From: Nocardia wallacei
GTDB lineage: Bacteria > Actinomycetota > Actinomycetes > Mycobacteriales > Mycobacteriaceae
DNA length: 64,000 nt
Direction of reading: 5' to 3'
Assembly: GCF_014466955.1 (NCBI RefSeq)
Contig: NZ_AP023396.1
Span: 4,836,001-4,900,000 of the forward strand
Shown here: one piece after another, positions 1-7,497 of the stretch
How positions within the stretch are numbered: position 1 is the first letter of the stretch
Layout of the letters: each line of letters opens with the position of its first letter
The notes under the pieces: model-generated
Databases searched by the model: none
Told to the model about the DNA's origin: nothing
The model's input: only the letters and a program-made list of their open reading frames with translations
Position numbers and translations under genes: made by a program

Positions 1-417
1 GCCCTCGTGGATGGAGCCCGGCAGATGCGGCGAGGCGTGGCTGGGCACTCCGCCCGGGAAGGAGAACTGCCGGAACAGCTCTCGCATCCCCGCCGCGTCG
101 CGCGCCGCGCCCGGATGCCGGGCGCCGTAGCTGCCCTCCAGCCAGGCCGCGGCGTTCAGTCCGGCCGCGCCGTGGCCGGGACCGGCGACGAACAGGACGG
201 ACCGATCGTCGCGCAGGATCAATCGGTTCAGGTGCGCGTAGGTCAGCGTCAGCCCGGGCACCGTGCCCCAGTGCCCGAGCAACCGGCGTTTCAGGTGCTC
301 GGGCCGCAGCGGCTCGGTGAGAAGCGGATTGTCCAGCAGGTACAGCTGCCCGGCCGACAGGTAGTTCGCCGCCCGCCACCACGCGTCGACGCCCTCGAGA
401 TCATTCGCGTTCGCCAC
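1..417 (-). CDS. xfp: Phosphoketolase, N-terminal part (runs off the window)
   Basis: The first ~139 codons match the N-terminus of xylulose-5-phosphate/fructose-6-phosphate phosphoketolase, a thiamine-diphosphate enzyme that splits sugar phosphates with phosphate to acetyl phosphate. Visible family signatures include [28 protein letters not shown], the glycine-rich GPGHGA segment and [14 protein letters not shown]. The GTG at 417 is chosen because AGGAG lies 8 bases upstream; another in-frame GTG at 426 overlaps that ribosome site. It follows the hemerythrin gene by 28 bases on the same strand, so both are probably one transcript from the promoter at 1054-1078. The C-terminal three quarters lie outside the window. 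Confidence 0.9.
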   Translation of the reverse strand, partial: MANANDLEGVDAWWRAANYLSAGQLYLLDNPLLTEPLRPEHLKRRLLGHWGTVPGLTLTYAHLNRLILRDDRSVLFVAGPGHGAAGLNAAAWLEGSYGARHPGAARDAAGMRELFRQFSFPGGVPSHASPHLPGSIHEG

Positions 418-445
418 CGCATCCACTCCTCACTGCCGTCGTCGT

Positions 446-1009
446 TCAGCCGCGGGTCTTGCGCACCCAGTCGCGCACGGTGTCGCGCACGCGGTCGAAG
501 ATCGCCAGCGGCGGACCCACCAGGATGTTGGCGGGCGCGGCGGAGCCCGCGCCCGGATGCGGCCGGGTGGGCGCGGTCGCCTCGGCCATCCGCACCGCGG
601 TCGCCAGGCCCGCCCGCTCGGCCGCGGACGCGTCCTCGCGCAGCCGCTCGAATTCCTCCCGCTCCTCATGCTCGGCATGGTCGATGACGGCCGTGGCGAA
701 GGCGTCGAACTTCGCGTCGAAGTCGCGGTGCTCGACCCCGAGCTCGTGCAGTTCGGCCAGGGCCTGCTTGGCCTTCTCCTCTTCGCGCAGCCGGCTTTCC
801 ACGACGTGCTCGGCGACGTACACCCGGCGCGCGGCGGGATGGATGACCTCCTCCTCGGCGCTCTCGTGTACCGCGAGCAACCGCACGAGGTCCTCGAACG
901 GTTCCCGCTTGCCCGCGCCGTCGGCCGCGCGCACCCGGTCGATCAACTGCCTGATCTGGTTGTGCTGGGCCTTCAGCAGCTCCACGACGTCCTGTTGCTC
1001 GGTGGGCAT
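446..1009 (-). CDS. Hemerythrin HHE domain protein
   Basis: A 187-residue soluble protein with an HHE cation-binding four-helix bundle. The di-iron ligand pattern is visible as H(16)NQIRQLI, HESAEEEVIHP near residue 50, and HAEHEEREEFE near residue 110. The C-terminal ~50 residues are low complexity followed by a short amphipathic tail. Actinobacterial homologues are linked to redox, oxygen or NO sensing, but the exact role here is inferred. It is the first gene of an apparent operon with phosphoketolase and is preceded by a GTGT-N15-GGGTAC promoter of the stress-sigma type. Confidence 0.88.
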   Translation of the reverse strand: MPTEQQDVVELLKAQHNQIRQLIDRVRAADGAGKREPFEDLVRLLAVHESAEEEVIHPAARRVYVAEHVVESRLREEEKAKQALAELHELGVEHRDFDAKFDAFATAVIDHAEHEEREEFERLREDASAAERAGLATAVRMAEATAPTRPHPGAGSAAPANILVGPPLAIFDRVRDTVRDWVRKTRG

Positions 1010-1053
1010 GGTCGGATCACTCCTCGTCTCGGGGAACGGTTCCCATTCGGGCC

Positions 1054-1078
1054 GTACCCGTGTCCGCGCCTCTCACAC
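1054..1078 (-). promoter_or_regulatory. SigF/SigB-type promoter for the hemerythrin-phosphoketolase operon
   Basis: On the minus strand the sequence reads GTGT, 15 bases, GGGTAC, ending 44 bases before the hemerythrin start. It belongs to a family of at least twelve such sites in this window. Confidence 0.65.
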
Positions 1079-1273
1079 CCGGCCGTCACCGGCAGTTTCG
1101 ATCGGGGCGCCGGGGGCATGCCGAGCACAGGAGCGCAGCTGTGATCCGCGAGCAAACCCCGCCGATCACAGCCGGAACACCGCCTCGGATACCGACACCC
1201 GCACCCGAGCCCGTTCCGGTACGCCGGTCGTTTCGCATTGCACCGCTTGTGGTTTCGTCAAGGAGGTAGGCCC

Positions 1274-2221
1274 ATGACCCGCTCGGGACCGCTGGTGGTG
1301 GTCGGGGACGTCCTGCTCGATATCGACATCATGGGCCGGGCCGACCGCGCCGGCCCCGACGCCGCGCTGCCGGTCGTGGAATTCGTCTCGCGCCGCACCC
1401 GCCCCGGCGGCGCAGGTCTCGCCGCCCTGCTGGCCGCCACCACGACCCCCGAGGTGGTGCTGGTGGGCGCGTTCGGCAGCGACGCGGGGGCCGAACGGCT
1501 GCGGCGGCTGCTGGCCGGACGCGTGCGCGTCGCCGAGCTACTGCTGCACGGCAGCACGGTGCGCCGGCAGCGAGTGCGTGCGGCGGGGCAGTCCGTACCG
1601 CGCCCGCGACCGTCCGCCGCGGTGGCCCGGACTCGATCCGGCAGCGGGCGTGCGGGTATCGATCCGCTGCCCGGCTCGGCCCGGGCCGCCCTGCGCTCGG
1701 CGGGGGCGATCCTGGTGGCCGATCACGGGCACGGCGTCACCGCCCAGCCGGAGATTCGCGCGCTGCTGGCCGAGCGCGCCCGGCAGATTCCGATCGTCTG
1801 GGCCCCGCACCCGCACGGCGGCGCGCCGGTTCCCGGTGTGGCACTGGCGACGCCGGACCGCTCGCACGCCGCGGCGCTGGTTCCCGGTCGGCTCGATTCC
1901 GGCATCCGAGCACGAGAACTGGTGAGCCGCTGGGAAGCTCGCGCCGTCGCGGTGACCCTCGGCGCGCACGGAGCGGTGTTCTACCGGCACGGCGCGCGCG
2001 AGCACTTCCCGATTCCGGTGCCCCGGCAACTGCGCGTGCAGGGCAGCCCGGACGCGTACGGCGCGGGTGACATGTTCGCCGTCACGGCCGCGACCGCGCT
2101 GCACACCGGCCACGGCCTCGCCTACGCGGTGCGCCGCGCGGTCGAGTCGGCGGCCGAGTTCGTCTGGTCCGGAGCGATCTCCGGCACCGTCCCGGCACGG
2201 GATCTACAACAGCACGCGTGA
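1274..2221 (+). CDS. PfkB-family carbohydrate kinase (HldE/RfaE kinase-like)
   Basis: A 315-residue ribokinase-fold sugar kinase. The N-terminus has the VVGDVLLDIDIMG strand, GGAG follows at about residue 52, and the C-terminal PfkB signature is SPDAYGAGDMFA with the catalytic Asp in GAGD. The arrangement is closest to the kinase half of HldE (heptose-7-phosphate kinase), but the substrate cannot be told from sequence. The ATG at 1274 is chosen because AAGGAGG sits 8 bases upstream; an in-frame upstream extension has no ribosome site. The central part (residues ~105-140) is Arg/Pro rich and poorly conserved. It is divergent from the hemerythrin gene. Confidence 0.8.
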   Translation: MTRSGPLVVVGDVLLDIDIMGRADRAGPDAALPVVEFVSRRTRPGGAGLAALLAATTTPEVVLVGAFGSDAGAERLRRLLAGRVRVAELLLHGSTVRRQRVRAAGQSVPRPRPSAAVARTRSGSGRAGIDPLPGSARAALRSAGAILVADHGHGVTAQPEIRALLAERARQIPIVWAPHPHGGAPVPGVALATPDRSHAAALVPGRLDSGIRARELVSRWEARAVAVTLGAHGAVFYRHGAREHFPIPVPRQLRVQGSPDAYGAGDMFAVTAATALHTGHGLAYAVRRAVESAAEFVWSGAISGTVPARDLQQHA

Positions 2222-2308
2222 ATCGGGGCGCGTCTGCCCAAAACCACCAGCGCGGCAGAGCTTTCGATGCCCGGACATCCATGCCCGGACAGAGATGCCC
2301 CAGACAGA

Positions 2309-2340
2309 ACAGTTGCCCGGCCGGACGGCCGGGCAACTGT
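2309..2340. terminator. Bidirectional hairpin terminator between pfkB and csbD
   Basis: A perfect 14-bp stem (2309-2322 with 2327-2340) with loop GGAC lies between two convergent genes. Confidence 0.8.
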
Positions 2341-2366
2341 CGTATGCGGCGGGAAGACGCCTGGGG

Positions 2367-2618
2367 TCAGCGGTCACCCCGCTGGTAGGCACGCTGGCGC
2401 TGCTCGTCGGCCTCCGCCTTGGTGCGTTCCTTCTCGGCCTGCGCCTCGCGCTTGGCGGCCTCGCGCTGAGAATCGGCCCGGTCCTGCTGGGCCCGGCCCT
2501 CCTCGCGCAGTTCGTTGTTGCCGAGCAGAGCGCCGGCGGTTTCCTTCGCCTTGCCCTTGGCACCTTCGACGACGCCCTCGATGCCTTCCTGAGCGCCACC
2601 CTTGTCGTGTTCGGACAT
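2367..2618 (-). CDS. CsbD-like stress protein
   Basis: An 83-residue, highly charged, Lys/Glu/Ala-rich helical protein of the CsbD-like family, which is induced by the general stress response in many bacteria and has no defined enzymatic role. The typical core GIEGVVEGAKGKAKETAGAL is seen at residues ~11-30, followed by a GNNELREEG segment and a long Gln/Arg/Glu tail probably forming a coiled coil. The ATG at 2618 is preferred over an in-frame ATG at 2627 because GGAGG is 8 bases upstream of the former and only 3 from the latter. A GTTT-N15-GGGTAG promoter lies 43 bases upstream. Confidence 0.88.
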   Translation of the reverse strand: MSEHDKGGAQEGIEGVVEGAKGKAKETAGALLGNNELREEGRAQQDRADSQREAAKREAQAEKERTKAEADEQRQRAYQRGDR

Positions 2619-2660
2619 GACATTCACCTCCAGAATGTCGGTATCACTGACGTCTTCGGC

Positions 2661-2685
2661 CTACCCGGGCACCTGCCGACGAAAC
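2661..2685 (-). promoter_or_regulatory. SigF/SigB-type promoter for csbD
   Basis: The minus strand reads GTTT, 15 bases, GGGTAG. It is one of the best matches of the family to the SigF consensus and stands upstream of a classic stress gene. Confidence 0.75.
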
Positions 2686-2705
2686 ACGCTGCGCTCCAGC
2701 GTGAT

Positions 2706-3209
2706 TCATCCCACGATCGGCACTACGGATCGGACGGACCGGTCCGGCGGCGCTGCTGCCACGGCTGCACCACCCACACGACCACGAACAGCAGCCGAAC
2801 GCCGATCCCGCCGCCGTGCCCGCGGGCACCCCGCCACCACGTCGAAGATCAACACCGCGGCGCCCGTCAACGCCAAGCCGAGCAATGCCAGCCCGGCGAT
2901 CGCGAACCGATGGGCCGCCGTCACCGCCCGAGCCAGCCGGTGCCGCCGGAACAGGATGCGATACGCCGACACCGGCGCCACCAGAAACACCGTGGCCGCG
3001 ATCGACGCCGCCACGATGGCCAGGTACAGCCACCGCATCGGCGTCGACAACAACTCCTCGAACCGGGACTGGAACGGCAGGGTCAGCAGGAAACCGGTCA
3101 GCAGCTGCATTCCGGTCTGCACGACGCGGGTCTCCTGGATGAGTGTGGACCAGTTGCGGTCCAGCCGCTGTCTGTGTCTCGTGCCGCGCCTGCCAGTTCC
3201 ATGTCCCAT
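2706..3209 (-). CDS. DUF6328 membrane protein, C-terminus possibly frameshifted
   Basis: The first ~125 residues match the DUF6328 family: ETRVVQTGMQLLTGFLLTLP, then membrane segments around YLAIVAASIAATVFLVAP and AIAGLALLGLALTGAAVLI. After FDVVAG the frame turns into an Arg-rich tail that does not look like the family. Shifting frame at about 2810-2835 instead gives a hydrophobic end (IGVRLLFVVVWVVQPW) with a stop at 2723-2725, which is what the family shows. So either the gene carries a frameshift or the read has an error there. The start is uncertain: ATG at 3209 or GTG at 3239. It follows the ChaB gene and is probably co-transcribed with it. Confidence 0.65.
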   Translation of the reverse strand: MGHGTGRRGTRHRQRLDRNWSTLIQETRVVQTGMQLLTGFLLTLPFQSRFEELLSTPMRWLYLAIVAASIAATVFLVAPVSAYRILFRRHRLARAVTAAHRFAIAGLALLGLALTGAAVLIFDVVAGCPRARRRDRRSAAVRGRVGGAAVAAAPPDRSVRSVVPIVG

Positions 3210-3248
3210 CCCGTTCGGCCGGTGCGCTGCCCGCGGCACCGGCCGCGG

Positions 3249-3686
3249 TCACTGCGGGGCTCGCTTCCCGCGACCGCGGGACCGCGCCCGGCGGTTGTAC
3301 TTCTCGATGGCCTCCACCAGCTGCCCCTTGGTCATCTGCCAGCGGCCGGAGATCTCCAGCCGCCCGGCGATGTCGAGCAGGTGCCGCTTGGAGGCATTGG
3401 CGTCCACGCCCTCGGCCGTGCGGCCGGAGGCGTTCGGCCCGCCGCTCTCGGCCCGCTCATCGGACGGGCCACGGCGTTCCTTGGCCTCCCAGTGGTCGCC
3501 GACCTTCTCGTAGGAATGCTTCAGGGCGGCGTAGGCCACCCGGTGTGCGCGTTGTCCGCTGCCGTATTCGCGCAGCGCCGAATCATGCGTCTCGGCGAAG
3601 ATCCGCTGTGCGTGCTCGTCGGATTTGCGCAGAGTGCTGGGCAACTCGGTGGCCTTGGGCGCGCCTCGCTGATCGGTTTTCGGCAT
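3249..3686 (-). CDS. ChaB family protein
   Basis: A 145-residue basic protein. The ChaB domain occupies the first ~75 residues (ELPSTLRKSDEHAQRIFAETHDSALREYG, here described in parts, followed by AHRVAYAALKHSYEKVGDHW). The C-terminal half carries a Rho-N/SAP-like helix pattern (ASKRHLLDIAGRLEISGRW, MTKGQLVEAIEKY) and a basic tail. The family is often stress-induced in actinobacteria and may bind nucleic acid through the C-terminal domain; this is an inference. The ATG at 3686 is chosen with GGGG 5 bases upstream; ATG 3689 and GTG 3701 are in frame. The promoter is at 3732-3756. Confidence 0.83.
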   Translation of the reverse strand: MPKTDQRGAPKATELPSTLRKSDEHAQRIFAETHDSALREYGSGQRAHRVAYAALKHSYEKVGDHWEAKERRGPSDERAESGGPNASGRTAEGVDANASKRHLLDIAGRLEISGRWQMTKGQLVEAIEKYNRRARSRGRGKRAPQ

Positions 3687-3731
3687 CATCGCCCCTTTCA
3701 CTGATAGGACTGGCCGCGTCGCATTGATCGC

Positions 3732-3756
3732 CTACCCGGACCACGGGCAGCCAATC
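3732..3756 (-). promoter_or_regulatory. SigF/SigB-type promoter for the ChaB operon
   Basis: The minus strand reads GATT, 15 bases, GGGTAG. The -35 deviates by one base from GTTT. The region is shared with the divergent promoter at 3785-3809. Confidence 0.6.
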
Positions 3757-3784
3757 GGCAATCGGCCGGTCCACCCGCGCGGAC

Positions 3785-3809
3785 GTTTCGGACCACACCT
3801 CCCGGCTAT
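3785..3809 (+). promoter_or_regulatory. SigF/SigB-type promoter for the FAD-Rieske gene
   Basis: GTTT, 15 bases, GGCTAT. The -10 ends 8 bases before the ATG at 3818, so the mRNA would be leaderless or nearly so, consistent with the missing ribosome site. Confidence 0.6.
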
Positions 3810-3817
3810 CCGGACGC

Positions 3818-5314
3818 ATGACTTCGATCTGGCTGCACAAGACCCGTCCCCCGGCTCATCCACCCCTCACGCCCGGCCGCCGCTTCGACGTCCTGGTGAT
3901 CGGCGGCGGGCTGACCGGCCTGACCACCGCGCTGCTGCTGGCCGAGCAGGGCGTGGCGACCGCGGTGCTGGAGGCCCGCCGGCTCGGCGCGGTGACCACC
4001 GGGAACACCACCGGCAAGGTCAGCCTGCTGCAGGGCACGCGCGCGAGTTCGATCGGCCGCAAGTACGGCATCGCCCTGCTGCACGAGTACCTGACGGCCA
4101 ATCGCGAGGCGCAGCAGTGGTTGCTGCGCTACTGCGAGGACCACGGCATCGCCGTGCAACGCGAGCCCGCGTACACCTACGTCCAGACCCCCGACGGCAC
4201 CGACCTGATCCGCGCCGAACTCGACCTGACCCGCAAGGCCGGGCTGCCGACGACGTTCACCGCCGACCTGGACGTGCCGTTCCCGAACCACGGCGCGGTG
4301 CGGCTGGACAACCAGGCGCAACTCGACGCCGTCGAGGTGATCGACGCGCTGGCGGCCGACCTCGACGCGCGCGGCGTGCCGATCTTCGAGGACACCCGGG
4401 TGCAGGGCCGGGGCCCGGATTCGGGCAGTGACCACGTCCTGCACACCGACCACGGCGACGTCGCCGCCGGCACCGTCGTACTGGCCACCGGCACACCGAT
4501 TCTCGACCGCGGCGGATTCTTCGCCCGGGTCACCGCGCAGCGTTCCTACGCCGCCGCGTTCCGGGTCACCGAGCCGATACCGAGCGGCATGTACCTCAGC
4601 GCCGACGATCCGACGCGCTCGATCCGGTACGCACCGACACCGGAGGGCACCCTGCTGCTCGTCGGCGGCAGCGGGCACACCGTCGGCCGCACCCGCTCGG
4701 CCCGTGCGCACGCCGACGACGTGGTGGACTGGACCCGCAGCTGGTTTCCCTCCGCCGAACCGCTGTACCGGTGGTCGGCCCAGGACTACCGCGCGGGCGC
4801 CCAGCTGCCCTACGCCGGTCCCATCCTGCCCGGCAACCATCGCGTCCTGGTCGCCACCGGCTACGCCAAGTGGGGGCTGACCAACGCCGTCGCGGCCGCG
4901 CACGTGCTCACCGCCGAGGTGGTCGGCAAACGCCCGGCGTGGGCGCACGCGTTCACCACCTGGAGCCCGCGCGAGCTGGCCGCGCTGCCCGCCCTGCTAC
5001 GCGACAACGGCGCTGTGGGAGTACAACTTTCGGCCGGTTGGGCCACCGCGCTGGTGTCGCGGAAGGAGCAGCAGGGGCCGCCACCGGAAGGTACCGGGCG
5101 CGTCGAACGCCGCGGGCTCACCCCCACCGCCGTCAGCACGGTCGACGGCCGGACGTGCAGCATCTCGGCGGTCTGCCCGCATCTGGGCGGCATCCTCGCC
5201 TGGAACGACGCCGAACGCACCTGGGACTGCCCGCTGCACGGCTCGCGCTTCGCCGCCGACGGGTCGCTGCTCGAGGGCCCGGCCACGCACCCGGCGACCG
5301 GCGCCGGCGATTAG
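3818..5314 (+). CDS. FAD-dependent oxidoreductase with C-terminal Rieske [2Fe-2S] domain
   Basis: A 498-residue two-domain redox protein. Residues ~20-390 form a DAO-type FAD domain with the dinucleotide motif VIGGGLTGLTTALLLAEQG. The last ~100 residues form a Rieske domain with cluster ligands C453-x-H455 and C471-x2-H474 in CPHLGG and CPLHGSRF. This fusion is common in actinobacteria and Bacillus; the substrate is unknown. No ribosome site precedes the ATG, but a stress-type promoter ends 8 bases upstream. Its stop codon overlaps the promoter of the next gene. Confidence 0.9.
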   Translation: MTSIWLHKTRPPAHPPLTPGRRFDVLVIGGGLTGLTTALLLAEQGVATAVLEARRLGAVTTGNTTGKVSLLQGTRASSIGRKYGIALLHEYLTANREAQQWLLRYCEDHGIAVQREPAYTYVQTPDGTDLIRAELDLTRKAGLPTTFTADLDVPFPNHGAVRLDNQAQLDAVEVIDALAADLDARGVPIFEDTRVQGRGPDSGSDHVLHTDHGDVAAGTVVLATGTPILDRGGFFARVTAQRSYAAAFRVTEPIPSGMYLSADDPTRSIRYAPTPEGTLLLVGGSGHTVGRTRSARAHADDVVDWTRSWFPSAEPLYRWSAQDYRAGAQLPYAGPILPGNHRVLVATGYAKWGLTNAVAAAHVLTAEVVGKRPAWAHAFTTWSPRELAALPALLRDNGAVGVQLSAGWATALVSRKEQQGPPPEGTGRVERRGLTPTAVSTVDGRTCSISAVCPHLGGILAWNDAERTWDCPLHGSRFAADGSLLEGPATHPATGAGD

Positions 5315-5333
5315 CCCCGGCCACGCCGGGTAG
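5309..5333 (+). promoter_or_regulatory. SigF/SigB-type promoter for the NTase-BON gene
   Basis: GATT, 15 bases, GGGTAG. The -35 overlaps the stop codon of the FAD-Rieske gene, and the -10 ends 9 bases before the next ATG. Confidence 0.6.
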
Positions 5334-5342
5334 GTCCTCACC

Positions 5343-6167
5343 ATGGCCATGACGATCGAGCAGCTGTTGCGGACCCTCACCCGGGTCGTCAACACACTGC
5401 TCGCCGCCGAGATCCCGTTCGCGGTCGCGGGCGGGTGCGCGGTGTACGCCCGCGGCGGGCCGCCGTCGGACCACGACGTCGACATCTTCGTCAAGCCCGC
5501 CGATGTCGGCCGCGCCTGCCGGGCACTGACCGACGCGGGACTGCGTACGGTCGATCCGGCCGAGGACTGGCTGACCAAGGCATACGATGGAGACACCCTG
5601 GTGGACTTGATCTTCCGGCCCAACTACCGCCCCGTCAACGACGCGCTGCTCGGCCGGACGACCTGGATGCGGATCGGTCCCACCGCGGCGCCCGTGGTCA
5701 GCGGCACCGATCTGATGATCGACAAGCTCATGGTGCTCGATCCGCACCGACTGGATCTCACCGGGCTGCTGCGCATCGCCCGCGGGCTGCGCGAGCAGGT
5801 GGACTGGCCGCGGGTGCGGGAGGAGACCGAGATGTCGCCGTACGCGCGGGCATTCCTCGGCCTGCTGGACGACCTGGGGGTCAGCAACAAAGGAGACATG
5901 ATGACCGATCCGGACAGCGACATGCTGCCGCAGTACCTGGTGGCCAACCTGCGCCGCGCCTTCGCCGAGGATCCGCGCACCGCGGAACTCGGTGTGCAGG
6001 TGACGATTCGAGGCGACGTGGTGGTCCTCAGCGGTGACGTCGCCAGCGCGCAGTGCCGCGAGCACCTGCAGGAGGTCGTCCGCGAGCATGTCCCAAAACT
6101 GCGCGTGCACAACGATGTTCGCGTCACCAGTCACGCGGCGCCGACCGGCCGCGAGCAGCTGGACTGA
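5343..6167 (+). CDS. Nucleotidyltransferase-BON domain fusion
   Basis: A 274-residue protein in two parts. Residues 1-180 look like a nucleotidyltransferase-fold domain, with GGCAVYARG then D43-H-D45-V-D47 as the metal-binding acidic cluster. Residues ~190-265 form a BON domain (LPQYLVANLRRAFAEDPRT, VTIRGDVVVLSGDV), which usually binds phospholipid or sits in periplasmic and stress proteins. The joint is unusual: AAGGAG lies just before two Met codons (5898 and 5901), so the BON part could be translated alone from inside the gene. The next gene follows after 27 bases and is likely co-transcribed. Confidence 0.8.
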   Translation: MAMTIEQLLRTLTRVVNTLLAAEIPFAVAGGCAVYARGGPPSDHDVDIFVKPADVGRACRALTDAGLRTVDPAEDWLTKAYDGDTLVDLIFRPNYRPVNDALLGRTTWMRIGPTAAPVVSGTDLMIDKLMVLDPHRLDLTGLLRIARGLREQVDWPRVREETEMSPYARAFLGLLDDLGVSNKGDMMTDPDSDMLPQYLVANLRRAFAEDPRTAELGVQVTIRGDVVVLSGDVASAQCREHLQEVVREHVPKLRVHNDVRVTSHAAPTGREQLD

Positions 6168-6194
6168 AAACTCTTCCGCCACAGGAGGTTCACC

Positions 6195-6962
6195 ATGCGC
6201 ATAGCCGCGGTAGGCGACGTCCATCTCGGCACGGACTCGGCCGGGCTGCTCCGCCCGGCCCTCGAGGAGCTGCCCCGCTGCGCCGACGTGCTGCTGCTCG
6301 CCGGTGACCTCACCCGGCACGGCACCCTCGACGAGGCCCGGGTCGTCGCCGAGGAATTCCAGGACGTGGGCGTACCGGTGATCGCCGTGCTCGGCAACCA
6401 CGACCATCACAGCGACTTTCAGCGGGAGATCGCCACGCTGCTCACCGAGCACGGCATCAGCGTGCTCGAGGGCACCGCCGCCACTGTCACCATCGGCGGA
6501 CGCACCCTCGGGGTGGCGGGCACCAAGGGCTTCGGCGGTGGCTTCGCGGGCAAATGCGCCAGCGTCTTCGGTGAACGGATCATGCGCGAATTCGCCTCGC
6601 ACACGGTCGATCTCGCCGATTCACTGCGGGTAGCGCTGCGTCAGCTGGACACGGACGTGACGGTGGCGCTCACGCACTACTCCCCCGTCAGCGACACGCT
6701 GCACGGGGAGCCGCGGGAGATCTACCCCTTCCTCGGCTCGTACCTGCTCGGCGAGGCGATCGACGAGGGCGGGGTGGATCTGGCGCTGCACGGCCACGCG
6801 CACGCCGGGTGCGAGAGCGGTACGACACCGGGCGGCGTCCGGGTGCGCAATGTCGCGCAACCGGTCATCCGCGCCGCCTTCGCCGTCTACGAGCTGACCG
6901 TGCCGGGCGAGGAGACTCCCGCACCGGAGTTGGCGACCGAGGCCGCGGGGGCCCGATCCTGA
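6195..6962 (+). CDS. Calcineurin-like metallophosphoesterase
   Basis: A 255-residue phosphoesterase. All five family blocks are seen: GDVHLG at residues 7-12, LLLAGDLTRHG near 35, LGNHDHH near 64, a late THY near 157, and HGHAHAG near 195. These supply the dinuclear metal centre. The substrate is unknown. A strong AGGAGG lies 8 bases before the ATG. It probably shares the promoter at 5309-5333 with the upstream NTase-BON gene. Confidence 0.88.
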   Translation: MRIAAVGDVHLGTDSAGLLRPALEELPRCADVLLLAGDLTRHGTLDEARVVAEEFQDVGVPVIAVLGNHDHHSDFQREIATLLTEHGISVLEGTAATVTIGGRTLGVAGTKGFGGGFAGKCASVFGERIMREFASHTVDLADSLRVALRQLDTDVTVALTHYSPVSDTLHGEPREIYPFLGSYLLGEAIDEGGVDLALHGHAHAGCESGTTPGGVRVRNVAQPVIRAAFAVYELTVPGEETPAPELATEAAGARS

Positions 6963-6969
6963 AGCCGCT

Positions 6970-7386
6970 CTACTCCTCGGAGACGGCCGCGACGACCTTC
7001 CCGGCCTCCGGATTGCCCAGTGCGCGGGCCACGTCAGCCTGTGCGACGATGCCGACCAGGCGATCGCCGTCGAGCACCGGCACGCGGCGCACCTGGCGTT
7101 CGGCCATCACCGTGCAGACCGCCGACACGTCGTCGTCGGCGTGGACCACGACCGGAGCTCCCTCCGCGAGTTCACCGGCGTCCACGCCGAGCGGATCCTT
7201 ACGGCGAGCGATCACCTTCACCACGATGTCGCGGTCGGTCAGCATGCCCTTCAGTCGGCCGTCCTCGCCGCGGATCGGCAGCGCGCCGACATCCAGGTCG
7301 GCCATCATGCGGGCCGCCTCGGTCACGGTGTCGCTGGACCGGACGCACTGCACGTCCGGGGTCATGAGGTCGCGTGCGGTGGTCAT
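6970..7386 (-). CDS. Two-CBS-domain protein
   Basis: A 138-residue protein made only of a CBS domain pair (Bateman module): TARDLMTPDVQCVRSSDTV starts the first and GAPVVVHADDDVSAVCTVM starts the second. Such stand-alone proteins usually bind adenine nucleotides; the mycobacterial homologues include DosR-regulated hypoxic response protein 1, so a dormancy or stress role is likely but inferred. It ends 8 bases from the convergent phosphoesterase gene. A GTGT-N15-GGGTAG promoter lies 42 bases upstream, back to back with the glycosyltransferase promoter. Confidence 0.9.
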   Translation of the reverse strand: MTTARDLMTPDVQCVRSSDTVTEAARMMADLDVGALPIRGEDGRLKGMLTDRDIVVKVIARRKDPLGVDAGELAEGAPVVVHADDDVSAVCTVMAERQVRRVPVLDGDRLVGIVAQADVARALGNPEAGKVVAAVSEE

Positions 7387-7428
7387 CGGAACCTCCTAGC
7401 CTCGATTGGCCTCGTCTTCGTTCCCCGC

Positions 7429-7453
7429 CTACCCGGCCTGTCCCCGCGTACAC
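7429..7453 (-). promoter_or_regulatory. SigF/SigB-type promoter for the CBS protein
   Basis: The minus strand reads GTGT, 15 bases, GGGTAG. Confidence 0.65.
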
Positions 7454-7463
7454 CACCCGAGCG

Positions 7464-7488
7464 GTTTCATCCCGCGGTCGCCGGGCAC
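7464..7488 (+). promoter_or_regulatory. SigF/SigB-type promoter for the glycosyltransferase-UsfY unit
   Basis: GTTT, 15 bases, GGGCAC. The -10 ends 9 bases before the ATG at 7498. The paralogous gene at 61973 has the same spacing. Confidence 0.55.
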
Positions 7489-7497
7489 CCGGCCGAT

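Noticed and set aside
3806..4948. Long antisense ORF over the FAD-Rieske gene
   Set aside because: It lacks family similarity and is explained by codon bias of the sense gene, which has clear FAD and Rieske motifs.
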